Translations under genes and position numbers: made by a program
The notes under the pieces: model-generated
Seen by the model: the letters and a program-made list of their open reading frames with translations, nothing else
The model's database searches: none
What the model was told of the DNA's origin: nothing
Shown: piece by piece, positions 37,462 through 47,263 of the stretch
How the letters are laid out: each line of letters opens with the position of its first letter
Numbering within the stretch: position 1 is the first letter of the stretch
Source of the DNA: Rhodococcus sp. AW25M09
GTDB lineage: Bacteria > Actinomycetota > Actinomycetes > Mycobacteriales > Mycobacteriaceae
Reading direction: 5' to 3'
DNA length: 64,000 nt
Assembly: GCF_000333955.1 (NCBI RefSeq)
Contig: NZ_CAPS01000012.1
Coordinates: forward strand, 1-64,000

Positions 37462-37632
37462 ATGAAGTTCGCTGTCCCGGGTGTCATTGCCGCCGTCGTC
37501 GGTGCCGTTCTGGGTGCGGGCGTCGTATTCGGAGTCACCGCCGCAGCAGCGGACAACTCTCGTCCGGATATCGATCGCACCGGCAACGCCGACTCGTCCT
37601 TGCTGAACCAGGTTGAGTACGGCAGCCGCTGA
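37462..37632 (+). CDS. DUF2613 small membrane or secreted protein
   Basis: 56 aa from ATG 37462 with GGAG seven bases upstream. One hydrophobic segment (FAVPGVIAAVVGAVLGAGVVFGVTAAAA) precedes a short polar tail. The size, sequence style and position directly before aftD match Rv0236A, a conserved small protein of mycolata with no known role. Its last 20 bases overlap the aftD reading frame, so translation is coupled. Confidence 0.85.
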   Translation: MKFAVPGVIAAVVGAVLGAGVVFGVTAAAADNSRPDIDRTGNADSSLLNQVEYGSR

Positions 37633-40600
37633 CGCTGGTCGCTCTCGTGGTTCGTTGATCTCGGCCGAGCCGCTCGGCCGTACATGGCTTCTCGGCGTCT
37701 CGGCACTCGCGTTCCTCCTCACTTTTCTGCAGGTCCCCGGCTTCACCGTCGCTGATACCAAGTACGACCTGGCACAGAACCCACTCGGATTTCTCGAACG
37801 CGCCTCGCATCAGTGGAACAGCGCCGCACCGTTGGGGCAGGTGCAGAACCAGGCCTACGGCTACTTCTTTCCGCACGGGGCGTTCTTCGCCGGCGGAGAC
37901 CTACTGTCGATCCCACCGTGGATCACCCAACGCATCTGGTGGGCACTACTGCTCATCGCCGGATTCTGGGGAATCGTCCGACTCGCCGAAGCCCTCGGTA
38001 TCGGTAGCCGCAGTTCTCGTCTGATCGCCGCGACTGCATTCGTGCTGTCTCCCCGCGTCATCACCACCCTGGCGTCGATCTCCTCGGAGACACTGCCGAT
38101 GATGCTCGCGCCGTGGGTGTTGATCCCGATCGTGTTGTATCTGGGCAACGGGCCCGCGAAGAATTCTCCGTTGCGTGCGGCGGCGCACTCTGCGCTTGCG
38201 GTGGCGTTGATGGGCGCGGTCAATGCAGTCGCGACTGCCGCGGCGGTGTTGGTAGCGGTGATCTGGATGCTCACACATCGGCCGAACCGGCGTTGGGTCG
38301 TCTTCGGCGCCTGGTGGGCCGGCTTCCTCGTACTCGCGACGCTGTGGTGGATAGTTCCGCTGTTGCTGCTGGGCAAGGTCTCTCCACCGTTTCTGGATTA
38401 CATCGAATCCTCGGGCACCACCACGCAATGGACGTCGCTGACGGAGGTGCTGCGCGGTACCGGTAGCTGGACGCCGTTCGTCTCTCCCGAGCGAGTGGCC
38501 GGCGCCGTTCTGGTCACCCAGCCTGCCACCGTCATCGCGACGGGGTTGATCGCTGCGGCGGGGATCGCGGGCTTGACGATGCGGTCGATGCCCGCTCGTG
38601 GCCGGTTGACGGTGATGCTCTTCGTCGGGCTGGTCGGCCTGGGAGCCGGGTTCGTGGGCGAGCTGGACGGTCCGTTCGCAGCCGCCGTCCGGGTGTTCCT
38701 CGATTCCGGCGGCGCGCCACTGCGCAACATTCACAAACTCGAGCCGGTCATTCGAATTCCGTTGGTCCTCGGCCTGGCTCACCTCGTGGGCCGCGTTCCG
38801 CTTCCGGGGTCCGCGCCCCGACCACAGTGGCGATCGGCCGTCGCGCATCCCGAGAAGCACCCGATGATGGCCGTCACCGGGTTGATTCTGGTGGCGTTGA
38901 CGTTGTCCACGTCGCTGGCCTGGACCGGTAAGCTCGCGCCCCGCGGAGCCTACGAGGCCGTGCCGCAGTACTGGCGCGACGCCGCGGACTGGCTCACCGA
39001 CCATGCCTCCGGCTCGAGTCCCGACGGTTCCGACGCCCAGCGAGCATTGATCGTGCCCGGTGCACCGTTCGCACTGCAGACCTGGGGACTGACCCGAGAC
39101 GAACCACTGCAGGCACTCGCCACCACCCCCTGGGCCGTCCGGGACGCGGTTCCGCTCACTCCGCCGGGAGCAATCAGGGCGCTGGACTCGGTGCAACGGC
39201 TCTTCGCCGACGGGCGACCGTCGACGGGTTTGGCCGACACCCTCGAGGGCCAGGGCATCAGCTACGTCGTCGTGCGCAACGACCTCGATCCCGAGAATTC
39301 CCGATCCACCCGTCCGGCATCGGTGCACCAGGTGCTCGACGGTTCGCCGGGGTTGGCCAAGGTGGCCGAATTCGGTGAGGACGTCGCTCCCGGGCAGGCC
39401 GACGGCGTTGTGCTCGACGGTGATCTGCGACCGCCCTACCCCGCCGTCGAGATCTATTCGGTGAACGGTTCGGCGGATGTTCCCGCTTCGGGCCCCTATA
39501 CCGTCGACCTCGACCGAGTCCCGGTGGTGCAGGGTGGGCCCGAGTCCATTCTGCGCTCGAACGAGTTGCGCAGCAACGGGATTCGCACCCCTGCCCCGGC
39601 CGGCCCAACACTGCTGGCATCGGACGCAGCTACCGCCGGACTCCCCGTCGACTCGGTGACGGTGACCGACACCCCGATGAATCGTGAGACCGACTTCGGT
39701 CAGGTCGACAATCACAACTCTGCACTGCGCGCATCCGACGAACCGCGACGCACCCTCAACGAGGTTCCCGATTATCCGGTGTACGGGGCGCAGACCGTGG
39801 ACGCGGAGTGGGAGGGCGCGACTCCGACTGCGTCGAGTTCCGCGTCGGACGCAACGCAGATCGGTGGCAGTGCACCCGGCAGCGGCGTCGCGGCCGCAGT
39901 GGACGGCGATCTGGCCACCAGCTGGGTCAGCAACGGCATCGACCGCGCTGTGGGGCAATGGCTTCAACTGGATTTCGATACCCCGGTGCGGGGCGGGCTA
40001 CTGCACCTTCGTACCAGCCCGGGGACGATCGGCGACCCGGTCAAATGGCTCGAGATCACCACCCCGAACGGCTCGACGGCGGCGCGGATCGACAAGGCGG
40101 GCGAACCGATGACGGTATCGCTTCCGGGCGGGGACACGCCGTGGCTGCGCATCACTGCGAAGTCGACGGTCGACGGAACGCGCGGAAGCCAGTTCGGTAT
40201 CAGCGAGGTCTCGGTGGACGACTATTCCGATCGAGACAACCCGCAGCCGGTCCCGATCGTGCGCCGTGCAGTCTTGCCGAGCCCACCGGCCGGGGCGAGA
40301 GTCGACGCCTGGGAACTCGGCCAGGAGTTCCCCGGACGCTCCGGATGCCTCGATACCGAGAATCGAATCCGTTGCAGCAGTGGACTTTCCAAGTTGCCGG
40401 AGGAACTGGGGCGCTTCTCGCGGACGATCCAGGTGCCGATGGGTACCGCGGTCATCCCCGATCTCACCGTACGCACGCGTCAGTCGCCCGAACTCGAAGC
40501 ATTGTTGGCACAACCGGGCAGACCGCTGGCCAGTGGGGCGTCGGACGTCGCGGACCTACAGGGGTCCGCCTTTGCCGCCACCGACGGCGATCCGCGCACT

Positions 40601-41902
40601 TCCTGGACCGCGCCGGAGAAGTCGATCACCGACCGAGCCGGCACCGACCCCACGCTCACCATCCGCTTACCCTCTCCCACACTGGTGGACGGGCTCGAGC
40701 TCAGCCCGAGCCTCGGCGCGCTACCGGCTCATCCCACCCGCGTCGCAGTCAACCTCGGTAACGGACCGATGGTGCGCGACGTCGAGACCGACGGTTCGAC
40801 GACACTCGAGCTGGCGCCCTACCTGACCGACAGGATCGTGCTGTCCATCGTGGACTGGGACGGAGTGCTGGATCGAAACTCGTTGGGCTTCGTGCAATCT
40901 CAGCCACCCGGATTCGCCGAGGTCACCCCACTGGCTGCGGGCGAACCGATCGGCGCGCCGTACGACGGCGATCGGGAGATCACCGTCGACTGCTTCGACG
41001 GCCCCCTGATGTCCATCGCCGGGCAGACGGTGCGCACGTCGGTGACCGCGACCGCGGACCAATTCCGCTCCGGCGAACCGCTGAGGGCCTCGGTATGCGA
41101 CGCCGCTACCCCGTCCGACGAGAACTTCGTCAACCCGGTGTCGCTGCCCGAGGGCCGCCAGGACATCGTGGTGGAGCCGGGAGCGTCGTTCTTCGTCGAC
41201 GGTATTCGATTGCGCACCATGCCCATTCCGGCGGACTGGCCGACCAGCTCGGCCCCGCAGGCCGCTCGGACCACCGCCTGGAGCCCCGATCACCGCGAAG
41301 TGACGCTCACCTCCGCGACCGAGGATCGTCTGCTGGTGATTCCGGAGAGCAACAACAGCGGTTGGCGGGCAACGACACCCGGTGGCACGGAGCTGTCCCC
41401 GGTGGTCATCGACGGGTGGCAGCAGGCCTGGCTGGTTCCGGCGGGGGCGTCGGGCACGATCTCGTTGGATTTCACCACCGATCGCTGGTACCGATTCGGC
41501 ATATTCGGTGGTCTGCTGCTGTTGATCCCGCTGCTGTTCGCCGCGATCCGTCGGCCTCGCACGGTGCCGAGCCTCGGCACACCGCCGCGTCCGTGGCACA
41601 GCGTCTCGGCGGCGGTCGTGGCGCTGCTCGCGGCGGCCGTCGTCTTGGCCGGGATCGCCGGCGTGGTCACCGTTGCCGTGATCGGGGTCGGTGCGGAGTT
41701 GCTGGGCCGCCGTTTCGGTCGCGCGCTCTCGTCGCGTGTATTGGTCGGCACGGCAGGTGGATTCACGCTGTTGGGTGCGACGCTGCTCTCGCTCGGACCG
41801 TGGCGATCTCCCGACGGGTACGTCGGCGGGTCCTACTGGGTGCAGCTGGCGTCCCTGATCGGAATTCTCGCGTTGGCGATCAGCTCGATACGGAAGCCGT
41901 GA
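37613..41902 (+). CDS. aftD: Alpha-(1->3)-arabinofuranosyltransferase AftD
   Basis: 1429 aa (about 1400 in M. tuberculosis). The start is TTG 37613, inside the DUF2613 gene. The N-terminal GT-C half has some eleven membrane helices to about residue 430, with TVADTKYDLAQNPLGFLERASHQWN in the first periplasmic loop, where the catalytic acid is expected. A large periplasmic part follows with two F5/8-type carbohydrate-binding-like modules (about 742-866, AAVDGDLATSW; about 972-1095, AATDGDPRTSW). Two or more helices close the protein after about 1291. It adds arabinofuranose branches from decaprenyl-phospho-arabinose to arabinogalactan/lipoarabinomannan. The 3' end overlaps the convergent acyltransferase gene by 23 bases. 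Confidence 0.95.
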   Translation: MSTAAADAGRSRGSLISAEPLGRTWLLGVSALAFLLTFLQVPGFTVADTKYDLAQNPLGFLERASHQWNSAAPLGQVQNQAYGYFFPHGAFFAGGDLLSIPPWITQRIWWALLLIAGFWGIVRLAEALGIGSRSSRLIAATAFVLSPRVITTLASISSETLPMMLAPWVLIPIVLYLGNGPAKNSPLRAAAHSALAVALMGAVNAVATAAAVLVAVIWMLTHRPNRRWVVFGAWWAGFLVLATLWWIVPLLLLGKVSPPFLDYIESSGTTTQWTSLTEVLRGTGSWTPFVSPERVAGAVLVTQPATVIATGLIAAAGIAGLTMRSMPARGRLTVMLFVGLVGLGAGFVGELDGPFAAAVRVFLDSGGAPLRNIHKLEPVIRIPLVLGLAHLVGRVPLPGSAPRPQWRSAVAHPEKHPMMAVTGLILVALTLSTSLAWTGKLAPRGAYEAVPQYWRDAADWLTDHASGSSPDGSDAQRALIVPGAPFALQTWGLTRDEPLQALATTPWAVRDAVPLTPPGAIRALDSVQRLFADGRPSTGLADTLEGQGISYVVVRNDLDPENSRSTRPASVHQVLDGSPGLAKVAEFGEDVAPGQADGVVLDGDLRPPYPAVEIYSVNGSADVPASGPYTVDLDRVPVVQGGPESILRSNELRSNGIRTPAPAGPTLLASDAATAGLPVDSVTVTDTPMNRETDFGQVDNHNSALRASDEPRRTLNEVPDYPVYGAQTVDAEWEGATPTASSSASDATQIGGSAPGSGVAAAVDGDLATSWVSNGIDRAVGQWLQLDFDTPVRGGLLHLRTSPGTIGDPVKWLEITTPNGSTAARIDKAGEPMTVSLPGGDTPWLRITAKSTVDGTRGSQFGISEVSVDDYSDRDNPQPVPIVRRAVLPSPPAGARVDAWELGQEFPGRSGCLDTENRIRCSSGLSKLPEELGRFSRTIQVPMGTAVIPDLTVRTRQSPELEALLAQPGRPLASGASDVADLQGSAFAATDGDPRTSWTAPEKSITDRAGTDPTLTIRLPSPTLVDGLELSPSLGALPAHPTRVAVNLGNGPMVRDVETDGSTTLELAPYLTDRIVLSIVDWDGVLDRNSLGFVQSQPPGFAEVTPLAAGEPIGAPYDGDREITVDCFDGPLMSIAGQTVRTSVTATADQFRSGEPLRASVCDAATPSDENFVNPVSLPEGRQDIVVEPGASFFVDGIRLRTMPIPADWPTSSAPQAARTTAWSPDHREVTLTSATEDRLLVIPESNNSGWRATTPGGTELSPVVIDGWQQAWLVPAGASGTISLDFTTDRWYRFGIFGGLLLLIPLLFAAIRRPRTVPSLGTPPRPWHSVSAAVVALLAAAVVLAGIAGVVTVAVIGVGAELLGRRFGRALSSRVLVGTAGGFTLLGATLLSLGPWRSPDGYVGGSYWVQLASLIGILALAISSIRKP

Positions 41903-43028
41903 CCGCTTTCTTGCGGGGTGCGAGGCGTCGTCGAGCAGGGTCTTCCACCAACGCAAAGCTGGCCGCGGCCACCGGAATCGACAGTGCAAGAGTCACCGGC
42001 AACACGAACCACATCCCGCCCGAGAACGGGATGATGCCGAACACCGGGAACACAACGGCAAGCACAGCCAGATGCCAGATGAACAATCCGTACGACCAGC
42101 GGCCCAGCGTCAGCATCACAGGATGCTCGAGGAAGCGATGCCGGCGACCGTCCTCGGCGAGAATCAGCGGGGCGAGCATCGCGAAGGCCAGTACCGCGCC
42201 GAGCAGGATTTTGATCTCGAACTGCCAGGCCGCCGGACGCACCAAGCCCTGCGGACCCGCCAGAGGAGTCGCCGACAAGGCGAACGCGGCGACTGCGATG
42301 GACGACATGACGAATCGGCGACGAGCCAACCGATGCACCCAGGTCGGTGGGCCCACCGAGATCTCGGCGAGCAGCATCCCGGCCGCGAACCACGGGAAGT
42401 AGCCGGGAAGCCAGTTGTCGTGGTGGATGCCGTCGGGGGTCGACACCGGAACGAACGCCCACGACAGTGTCAGCACTGCAGCACCCAGAATGACTGGGAT
42501 TCGGCGGGCGGCGACCGCACCACGCATGCGCACCATCAGCCAGGCGAACACCGGCAGCAAGAGATAGAACGCGATCTCGACCGACAGCGACCACATCTGC
42601 GTCAAGCCCTGGGTGAGGGTCAGCGGCACGAACACCTGAGTGAACGACAGGTTGGCCAGCCACACGCGGTAGTCACCGCCGGTATCGGGAAGAAACAGCA
42701 AAATCAGCATCACACCGACCCAATAACCCGGCAGGATCCTCGCGAAGCGCGAACGGAAATAGCGGCCGAGCGGCTGGGGACTCCGATGACCGCGGGCTGC
42801 TGCCGCGTGCGGACGCCACAGCAGGAATCCCGACAGCGAGAAGAAGATCGCCACAGTCAGGTCGAATCGCCCCCAGATATGGCCCAAAACCGGCGACGTG
42901 GCGCCACCGGTCTGAAAGGCCACGTGGGTGACAACGATTCCGATACACGCGACGGCACGCATCCCCTCGAGTGAAGGCACGAACCCACGAAGCGGAACAA
43001 CGCTTGCCGGACGGGTCTGTGTGCTCAT
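41880..43028 (-). CDS. Acyltransferase 3 family membrane protein
   Basis: 382 aa from ATG 43028, with about ten membrane helices. FVPSLEGMRAVACIGIVVTHVAF holds the catalytic-type Arg and His of the family; FFSLSGFLLWRP and MWSLSVEIAFYLLLPVFA are the other signature segments. Such proteins transfer acyl groups to sugars of envelope polysaccharides or glycolipids across the membrane. The likely counterpart is Rv0228, which also neighbours a DUF3068 gene. Confidence 0.9.
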   Translation of the reverse strand: MSTQTRPASVVPLRGFVPSLEGMRAVACIGIVVTHVAFQTGGATSPVLGHIWGRFDLTVAIFFSLSGFLLWRPHAAAARGHRSPQPLGRYFRSRFARILPGYWVGVMLILLFLPDTGGDYRVWLANLSFTQVFVPLTLTQGLTQMWSLSVEIAFYLLLPVFAWLMVRMRGAVAARRIPVILGAAVLTLSWAFVPVSTPDGIHHDNWLPGYFPWFAAGMLLAEISVGPPTWVHRLARRRFVMSSIAVAAFALSATPLAGPQGLVRPAAWQFEIKILLGAVLAFAMLAPLILAEDGRRHRFLEHPVMLTLGRWSYGLFIWHLAVLAVVFPVFGIIPFSGGMWFVLPVTLALSIPVAAASFALVEDPARRRLAPRKKAVTASVSS

Positions 43029-43196
43029 GGTGCCGTCAAGTGTGCCGTGTCGAACCGGCGCAGACGAGACCGGCACCATTGTCGACTGTTACTGTCACCT
43101 GCGACGTGTCGAAAGAAATCGGGCATAGCGTCGGGGGTTAACGTCCATCCCGCCTGCGATGTCTTCCAATCAAGCGGTCAACTAAGGAGAGTCAGC

Positions 43197-44333
43197 ATGG
43201 CGGAGCGCTCAGGGCCGAGCCGGATACTAGCCCTCGTCCTCATCGGTTTGGGCGCATTTCTGGTGGTCGCCGCCATCCTCATTCCCACATACACGGTCTC
43301 GGCGCTCGAGAAGACGCCGCTGGACCTCGAGGTCACCACCGTCTCCACCGGAGAGGGCAGTGTGCTGGACAAGGCCACCCTCACGGCCGGACGCGCAGCC
43401 GTGGACCAGAACGTTCCGATCGTCTCGCAGCGATTCGTCACCGTCGAGGATCCCTCGGACGCCGACATCATCACGGTGCAGGCCGGCACGACCCTGCGTC
43501 GCAGCGACAAGCAGGCCGACACCGGACTGCTGACCGCCACCGTCGACCGCGTCACCCTCGACCGCAAGAGCTCGATGCCCGTCGACAACCCGGTTGGATC
43601 GATCCAGGTGGCAGGCGACAAGCCCGCCGAGGAAGTTGCCCACACCGGGCTGCAGTACAAGTTCCCGTTCAACGCAGAGCAGAAGAGCTACCCGTACTTC
43701 GACATCAACACTCGCCAGTCGCAGGACATCGACTTCGTCGAAGCCACCGAGATCAACGGCACGCCCGTGTACAAGTACCAGCAGACCATCGCACCGGTCG
43801 ATCTGTCGACCGTTGCGAACCTGCCGACCAACAAGGTCACGCTGCCCGCCGACACCTGGGGCGTCGAAGGTGGCGCCGCACCGGTGACCATGACCCGCTG
43901 GTACGAGAACGTCCGCACCCTCTGGGTCGAGCCCGAGACCGGCGTCATCGTCAAGGGTGACGAGCAGATCCACCAGTACTACGCACGCGAGGCCGGCAAT
44001 CCCGAGGTCGACGTGCTGAAGGTACCGCTCACGTTCGACGAGAACACCATCGAATACCAGATCCAGCAGGCCAAGGACGGCCAGGACAAGCTGTCACTCT
44101 TCGGCCGCACGGTCCCGATCGTCGCCGGTATCCTCGGTGTCATCTCGCTGATCGCCGGAGTCGTCCTGCTGGTGCGCGGCAACGGCGACGGTGGACATCG
44201 TCAGCCCGCCCGGACGGACAACACTCCGCGACCGAGCCCCGCAGGCGGAACCTCACCCGCACCGTCGCGCGACCGTGACTGGACGACCGATCGCACCGAA
44301 GAAATCCCGAGGACGAACCTCTCCAAGGAGTAA
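43197..44333 (+). CDS. DUF3068 (PorA-like annotated) membrane protein
   Basis: 378 aa from ATG 43197 with AAGGAGA six bases upstream. A first membrane helix (about 9-31, ILALVLIGLGAFLVVAAIL), a roughly 270-residue extracytoplasmic domain rich in beta strands (FPFNAEQKSYPYFDINTRQ, TRWYENVRTLWVEPETGVIVKGDEQIHQYY) and a second helix (about 300-325) before a Pro/Thr/Arg-rich cytosolic tail. It fits DUF3068, conserved beside acyltransferase and glycosyltransferase genes as in Rv0227c. Automatic annotations often say porin PorA, but two helices do not make a porin; the role is unresolved. Confidence 0.88.
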   Translation: MAERSGPSRILALVLIGLGAFLVVAAILIPTYTVSALEKTPLDLEVTTVSTGEGSVLDKATLTAGRAAVDQNVPIVSQRFVTVEDPSDADIITVQAGTTLRRSDKQADTGLLTATVDRVTLDRKSSMPVDNPVGSIQVAGDKPAEEVAHTGLQYKFPFNAEQKSYPYFDINTRQSQDIDFVEATEINGTPVYKYQQTIAPVDLSTVANLPTNKVTLPADTWGVEGGAAPVTMTRWYENVRTLWVEPETGVIVKGDEQIHQYYAREAGNPEVDVLKVPLTFDENTIEYQIQQAKDGQDKLSLFGRTVPIVAGILGVISLIAGVVLLVRGNGDGGHRQPARTDNTPRPSPAGGTSPAPSRDRDWTTDRTEEIPRTNLSKE

Positions 44334-44377
44334 GTGCCTTCGGCAGGAGTGGATCCTGCGGAACGACCAGATGGAAC

Positions 44378-44421
44378 AGTGGCGTGGTTGAGTGCCCGTG
44401 AGGGCACGCAACCACGCCACT
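44378..44421 (+). terminator. Nested hairpin after the DUF3068 gene
   Basis: Outer arms AGTGGCGTGGTTG (44378-44390) and CAACCACGCCACT (44409-44421) are perfect complements, and inner arms GTGCCC/GGGCAC close on GTGA. No T run follows; probably an actinobacterial-type terminator. Confidence 0.75.
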
Positions 44422-44481
44422 CGTCTGTGTGGGGACCGACGATGGTCTACGGTGTCGGAATGCTGACAACACGCAGAAAGA

Positions 44482-45987
44482 ATGTCTCGGCCCACTGAGA
44501 ACGACGGCGCACCATCGAACAGCGCGCCCGATATCTTCGCCATGACCGACCACATCACGTCGGTGTACGCAGATGAAATAGCGGTCTATCGACGCTTCTT
44601 GCGGCACCTTGCCGCCGATCGCACCCTGTCCCACTCTCGCTGGCCGGTCGACGACCACCCGGTAGTAGGGCCCTCGCTCAACGTTCCCGGTCTGCGCATA
44701 CACGTGCGACACAGCTACCAGGACGCGGCAGATCTGGGATCGTTTCCGGCCGAATCGAATCCGCTCCTTCTGCGTATCCACGTCCAAGGGTTCTCCGACG
44801 AATACCGGGACCGCACAGCTGCGCGATCCAATCTTGTGGACTCGGTGACCGATCCGGAGGGCGAGGCCTGGGCGCGTGCGCTCTTGGGCCCGCGATGGGC
44901 CGACTATGCGTACGAATTGGTGCGCACTCCGAAATCACCGACGAACACGGCGACGCGAATGTTGTTCGCACAGCGCGTCTATGCGCTGTTGCTCGGTGAC
45001 GACGGGGAGCCGATGCTTGCGCCGGACAATTTCGCCTTTCGGCGGGTGTGGCACGGGATCGATTCGGCCCGCAAGATCGTCCCGACATCACCTGTGGTGG
45101 TGGCGCACCTCGACGCCGTGGGTCCGTTTTTCAGGACCGAGGACTTCCGCGATCCGAATACCGATGCCGATGCCGATGCCGATGCCGATGGAGGGTGGCG
45201 TCTCGACATCACCGGCGAGGACGTCGACGGTCTCCCGAAGACAGCGGCTTCGACCGCACGCAGTCTGACGCGCTCGGTGCGTGTTCGAGGTCGAGTCGAC
45301 ACCAAATTTCGGCCGATCCGGGTTCATATCGAGCAGGACCAGGCCCGAGTCTATTTCCACTGGGCGATGAACCCGAATACGTTCGCACTGACGTTGCGAT
45401 TCCCACAGTCGAAGGAAGACTTTTCCGGCCCACCCTTGGACTCTCCTGGTTCTGTTGTGGCCGAGTGTCTTTCGATTTGGCAGGAAGACCTGCGGACAGG
45501 CTTGCTGGTGTGGGGACATCGCGTCCGACGAGCTGACGGTGCCGTTGGTATTTCGTGGCCGATCGCCGAGCTCGACAGCGGTCGAGAGCATGCGGTGGCA
45601 GCAGTACCGCGACATGGCACCTCGGGTTCCTGGCTCTCGCGCGCCGGGTTGGAGATCGAGACGGCCCGAGAAGCGCAGGCATCCGGTGTGCTCGCCGTGT
45701 GGTTGCAGGCCTATGTCGATAGCCGCGAGGCGCGGCCGTTCGTGGGACACGCCGCGGCGCGATGGATCGACGACACCACCGCGCGGATCGATGTTCTCGA
45801 GGTGGTGCCCGGCACCTCTCGGCCGGTGGTGACGCAGCTCGTGCACTCGATCACGCACACCCTCGCCAACGCAGGTGCGAAAGCAATCGAGTTGCTCTTC
45901 ACAGACGAGACTTTCGTGACGTTCGGGTACGTGCCGAACCCGACGACCGCCCACGGCATGTACCTCGATGTCACTACGATGCCGTAG
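44482..45987 (+). CDS. Hypothetical protein, 501 aa, unknown family
   Basis: From ATG 44482 (AGAAAGA just upstream; a possible TACGGT -10 box at 44448). I do not recognise it. No signal peptide or membrane helix is visible, so it is probably cytosolic. About residues 228-236 are an Asp-Ala run (TDADADADADG) made by a tandem GATGCC hexamer repeat. The C-terminal ~110 residues (VTQLVHSITHTLANAGAKAIELLFTDETFVTFGYVPN) have the strand-helix-strand ending of GNAT acetyltransferases, but the acetyl-CoA P-loop is not obvious. It interrupts a conserved block of envelope genes between the DUF3068 and flippase genes, suggesting lineage-specific insertion. Confidence 0.7.
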   Translation: MSRPTENDGAPSNSAPDIFAMTDHITSVYADEIAVYRRFLRHLAADRTLSHSRWPVDDHPVVGPSLNVPGLRIHVRHSYQDAADLGSFPAESNPLLLRIHVQGFSDEYRDRTAARSNLVDSVTDPEGEAWARALLGPRWADYAYELVRTPKSPTNTATRMLFAQRVYALLLGDDGEPMLAPDNFAFRRVWHGIDSARKIVPTSPVVVAHLDAVGPFFRTEDFRDPNTDADADADADGGWRLDITGEDVDGLPKTAASTARSLTRSVRVRGRVDTKFRPIRVHIEQDQARVYFHWAMNPNTFALTLRFPQSKEDFSGPPLDSPGSVVAECLSIWQEDLRTGLLVWGHRVRRADGAVGISWPIAELDSGREHAVAAVPRHGTSGSWLSRAGLEIETAREAQASGVLAVWLQAYVDSREARPFVGHAAARWIDDTTARIDVLEVVPGTSRPVVTQLVHSITHTLANAGAKAIELLFTDETFVTFGYVPNPTTAHGMYLDVTTMP

Positions 45988-46014
45988 CCCCATGCAGGCG
46001 GACTGCGCCGGGAC

Positions 46015-47238
46015 TCAACTCCGGTCGGGTCCGGTTGGGGCGATTTCGCGGTTCCCCCACAACACCAGCCCGCACACCACCGCCATCGTCACTGCTGCGG
46101 TGACCGCGGCGACGGTGACGAATTGCGCGAGCGTCGAGGCCACGAACAGCAACAGCAGCACCTCGGCGGCGAGGGCGAACCAGGCGACGAAGGCAAGGTG
46201 GGTGCGTTCGCCCGCAATGGCCCACAGCAACGCGCTCTGCAACACGGCCAGGCACGCACCCTGAAGAACGAACAGCCAGACATAGTTCTGCACACCGGAA
46301 TACGTATCGCCGACGACCAACGGCAACAGCGGAGACGCCAGTGCACCGCCGATCACCAGAACCGTACCGAGTCCCGCGACGACGGCCAGCGCCGATCGCA
46401 CCGCGGAGGCAGAATGCAGCGGGTTTGCCATCCGCGGATACAGCACGACACCGACGGCCTGCGGCAACCAGAATGCCGCCTTGGACGCGACGGCCCCGAC
46501 TGCGTACAGCCCGGCCTCGTTGGAGCTGAGCAGCGTGCGCGCCAGCACCAGATCCAGCGCGGACATCGCGATCAACACCAACTGCACCTGCGACGCCTGG
46601 AGCACGGCCAGAACGGTGACCTTGGTTTCCGATACCGCGTGCACCGGCACCCCGGCCGTCCACCGCGCGCCGAGTGAGACCACCCCGATTCCGGCAGCCG
46701 TGGCCAACAGAACCGAACCAGGACCACCGCCGAGCACCAACACCAGCACGGCCGGAGCAACCTTTCCGAAGCCGGCTGCGGCCAACACGACGCTCAGGGC
46801 TCCGAAACGCCCACGTCCCTGCAGCAAACCCTGTTCGGCGGCCAACAGCACCAGCACCGGCGCAGCGATGACCGCGGACACGGTCGATGCCATCGAGATG
46901 TCCATGGCGGCAGACAGTGCCGGAGCCAGCGCCACAGCCAGCACACCGACCACCGCCGCGCACCGATACCCGACGGTCCGCAGCTCACGAGAACTGCGCC
47001 CCCGCACCACCTCACGTGCGACGACGGACTGCAACGCCAACGCCGGGACTGCCAGAACCAACTGTGCAGCAAGCAGACTCGCGAACTCGCCGTAGCCCTC
47101 GACGCCGAGCATCCGACTCGCGAGCACCTGCAGCACGTACGCCGCAACGTTCGCGAACATCGAACCGGCCGTCACCATCCCCATCCCGGCGACCGACGCA
47201 CCCGCCGTGTGGTCTGCCTCGGAGGCGCGGAAAGACAT
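46015..47238 (-). CDS. MOP-superfamily polysaccharide flippase-like membrane protein
   Basis: 407 aa from ATG 47238. Twelve or so membrane helices; GSMFANVAAYVLQVLASRMLGVEGYGEFASLLAAQLVLAVP at the N-terminus is the Wzx/MurJ-like first-helix pattern, and NEAGLYAVGAVASKAAFWLPQAVGVVLYPRMA is the typical middle motif. It likely flips a lipid-linked glycan made by the neighbouring glycosyltransferases. The start lies 25 bases from that of the divergent membrane protein, leaving almost no intergenic promoter space. Confidence 0.87.
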   Translation of the reverse strand: MSFRASEADHTAGASVAGMGMVTAGSMFANVAAYVLQVLASRMLGVEGYGEFASLLAAQLVLAVPALALQSVVAREVVRGRSSRELRTVGYRCAAVVGVLAVALAPALSAAMDISMASTVSAVIAAPVLVLLAAEQGLLQGRGRFGALSVVLAAAGFGKVAPAVLVLVLGGGPGSVLLATAAGIGVVSLGARWTAGVPVHAVSETKVTVLAVLQASQVQLVLIAMSALDLVLARTLLSSNEAGLYAVGAVASKAAFWLPQAVGVVLYPRMANPLHSASAVRSALAVVAGLGTVLVIGGALASPLLPLVVGDTYSGVQNYVWLFVLQGACLAVLQSALLWAIAGERTHLAFVAWFALAAEVLLLLFVASTLAQFVTVAAVTAAVTMAVVCGLVLWGNREIAPTGPDRS

Positions 47239-47250
47239 GAGCCCACGGTA

Positions 47251-47256
47251 TAGGGT
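47251..47256 (+). promoter_or_regulatory. -10 box of a probable leaderless promoter (574-aa membrane protein)
   Basis: TAGGGT, with a 7-base spacer to ATG 47264 and no ribosome site. The box lies in the 25-bp gap between two divergent start codons. Confidence 0.55.
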
Positions 47257-47263
47257 GCCGATC

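Noticed and set aside
37946-39967. 673-aa minus-strand open frame
   Set aside because: Antisense shadow of aftD; no family motif and strong Arg/Gly/His bias.
43197-44333. Porin PorA
   Set aside because: The name is used for DUF3068 in databases, but two helices and a large soluble domain do not support a pore. Kept as DUF3068.
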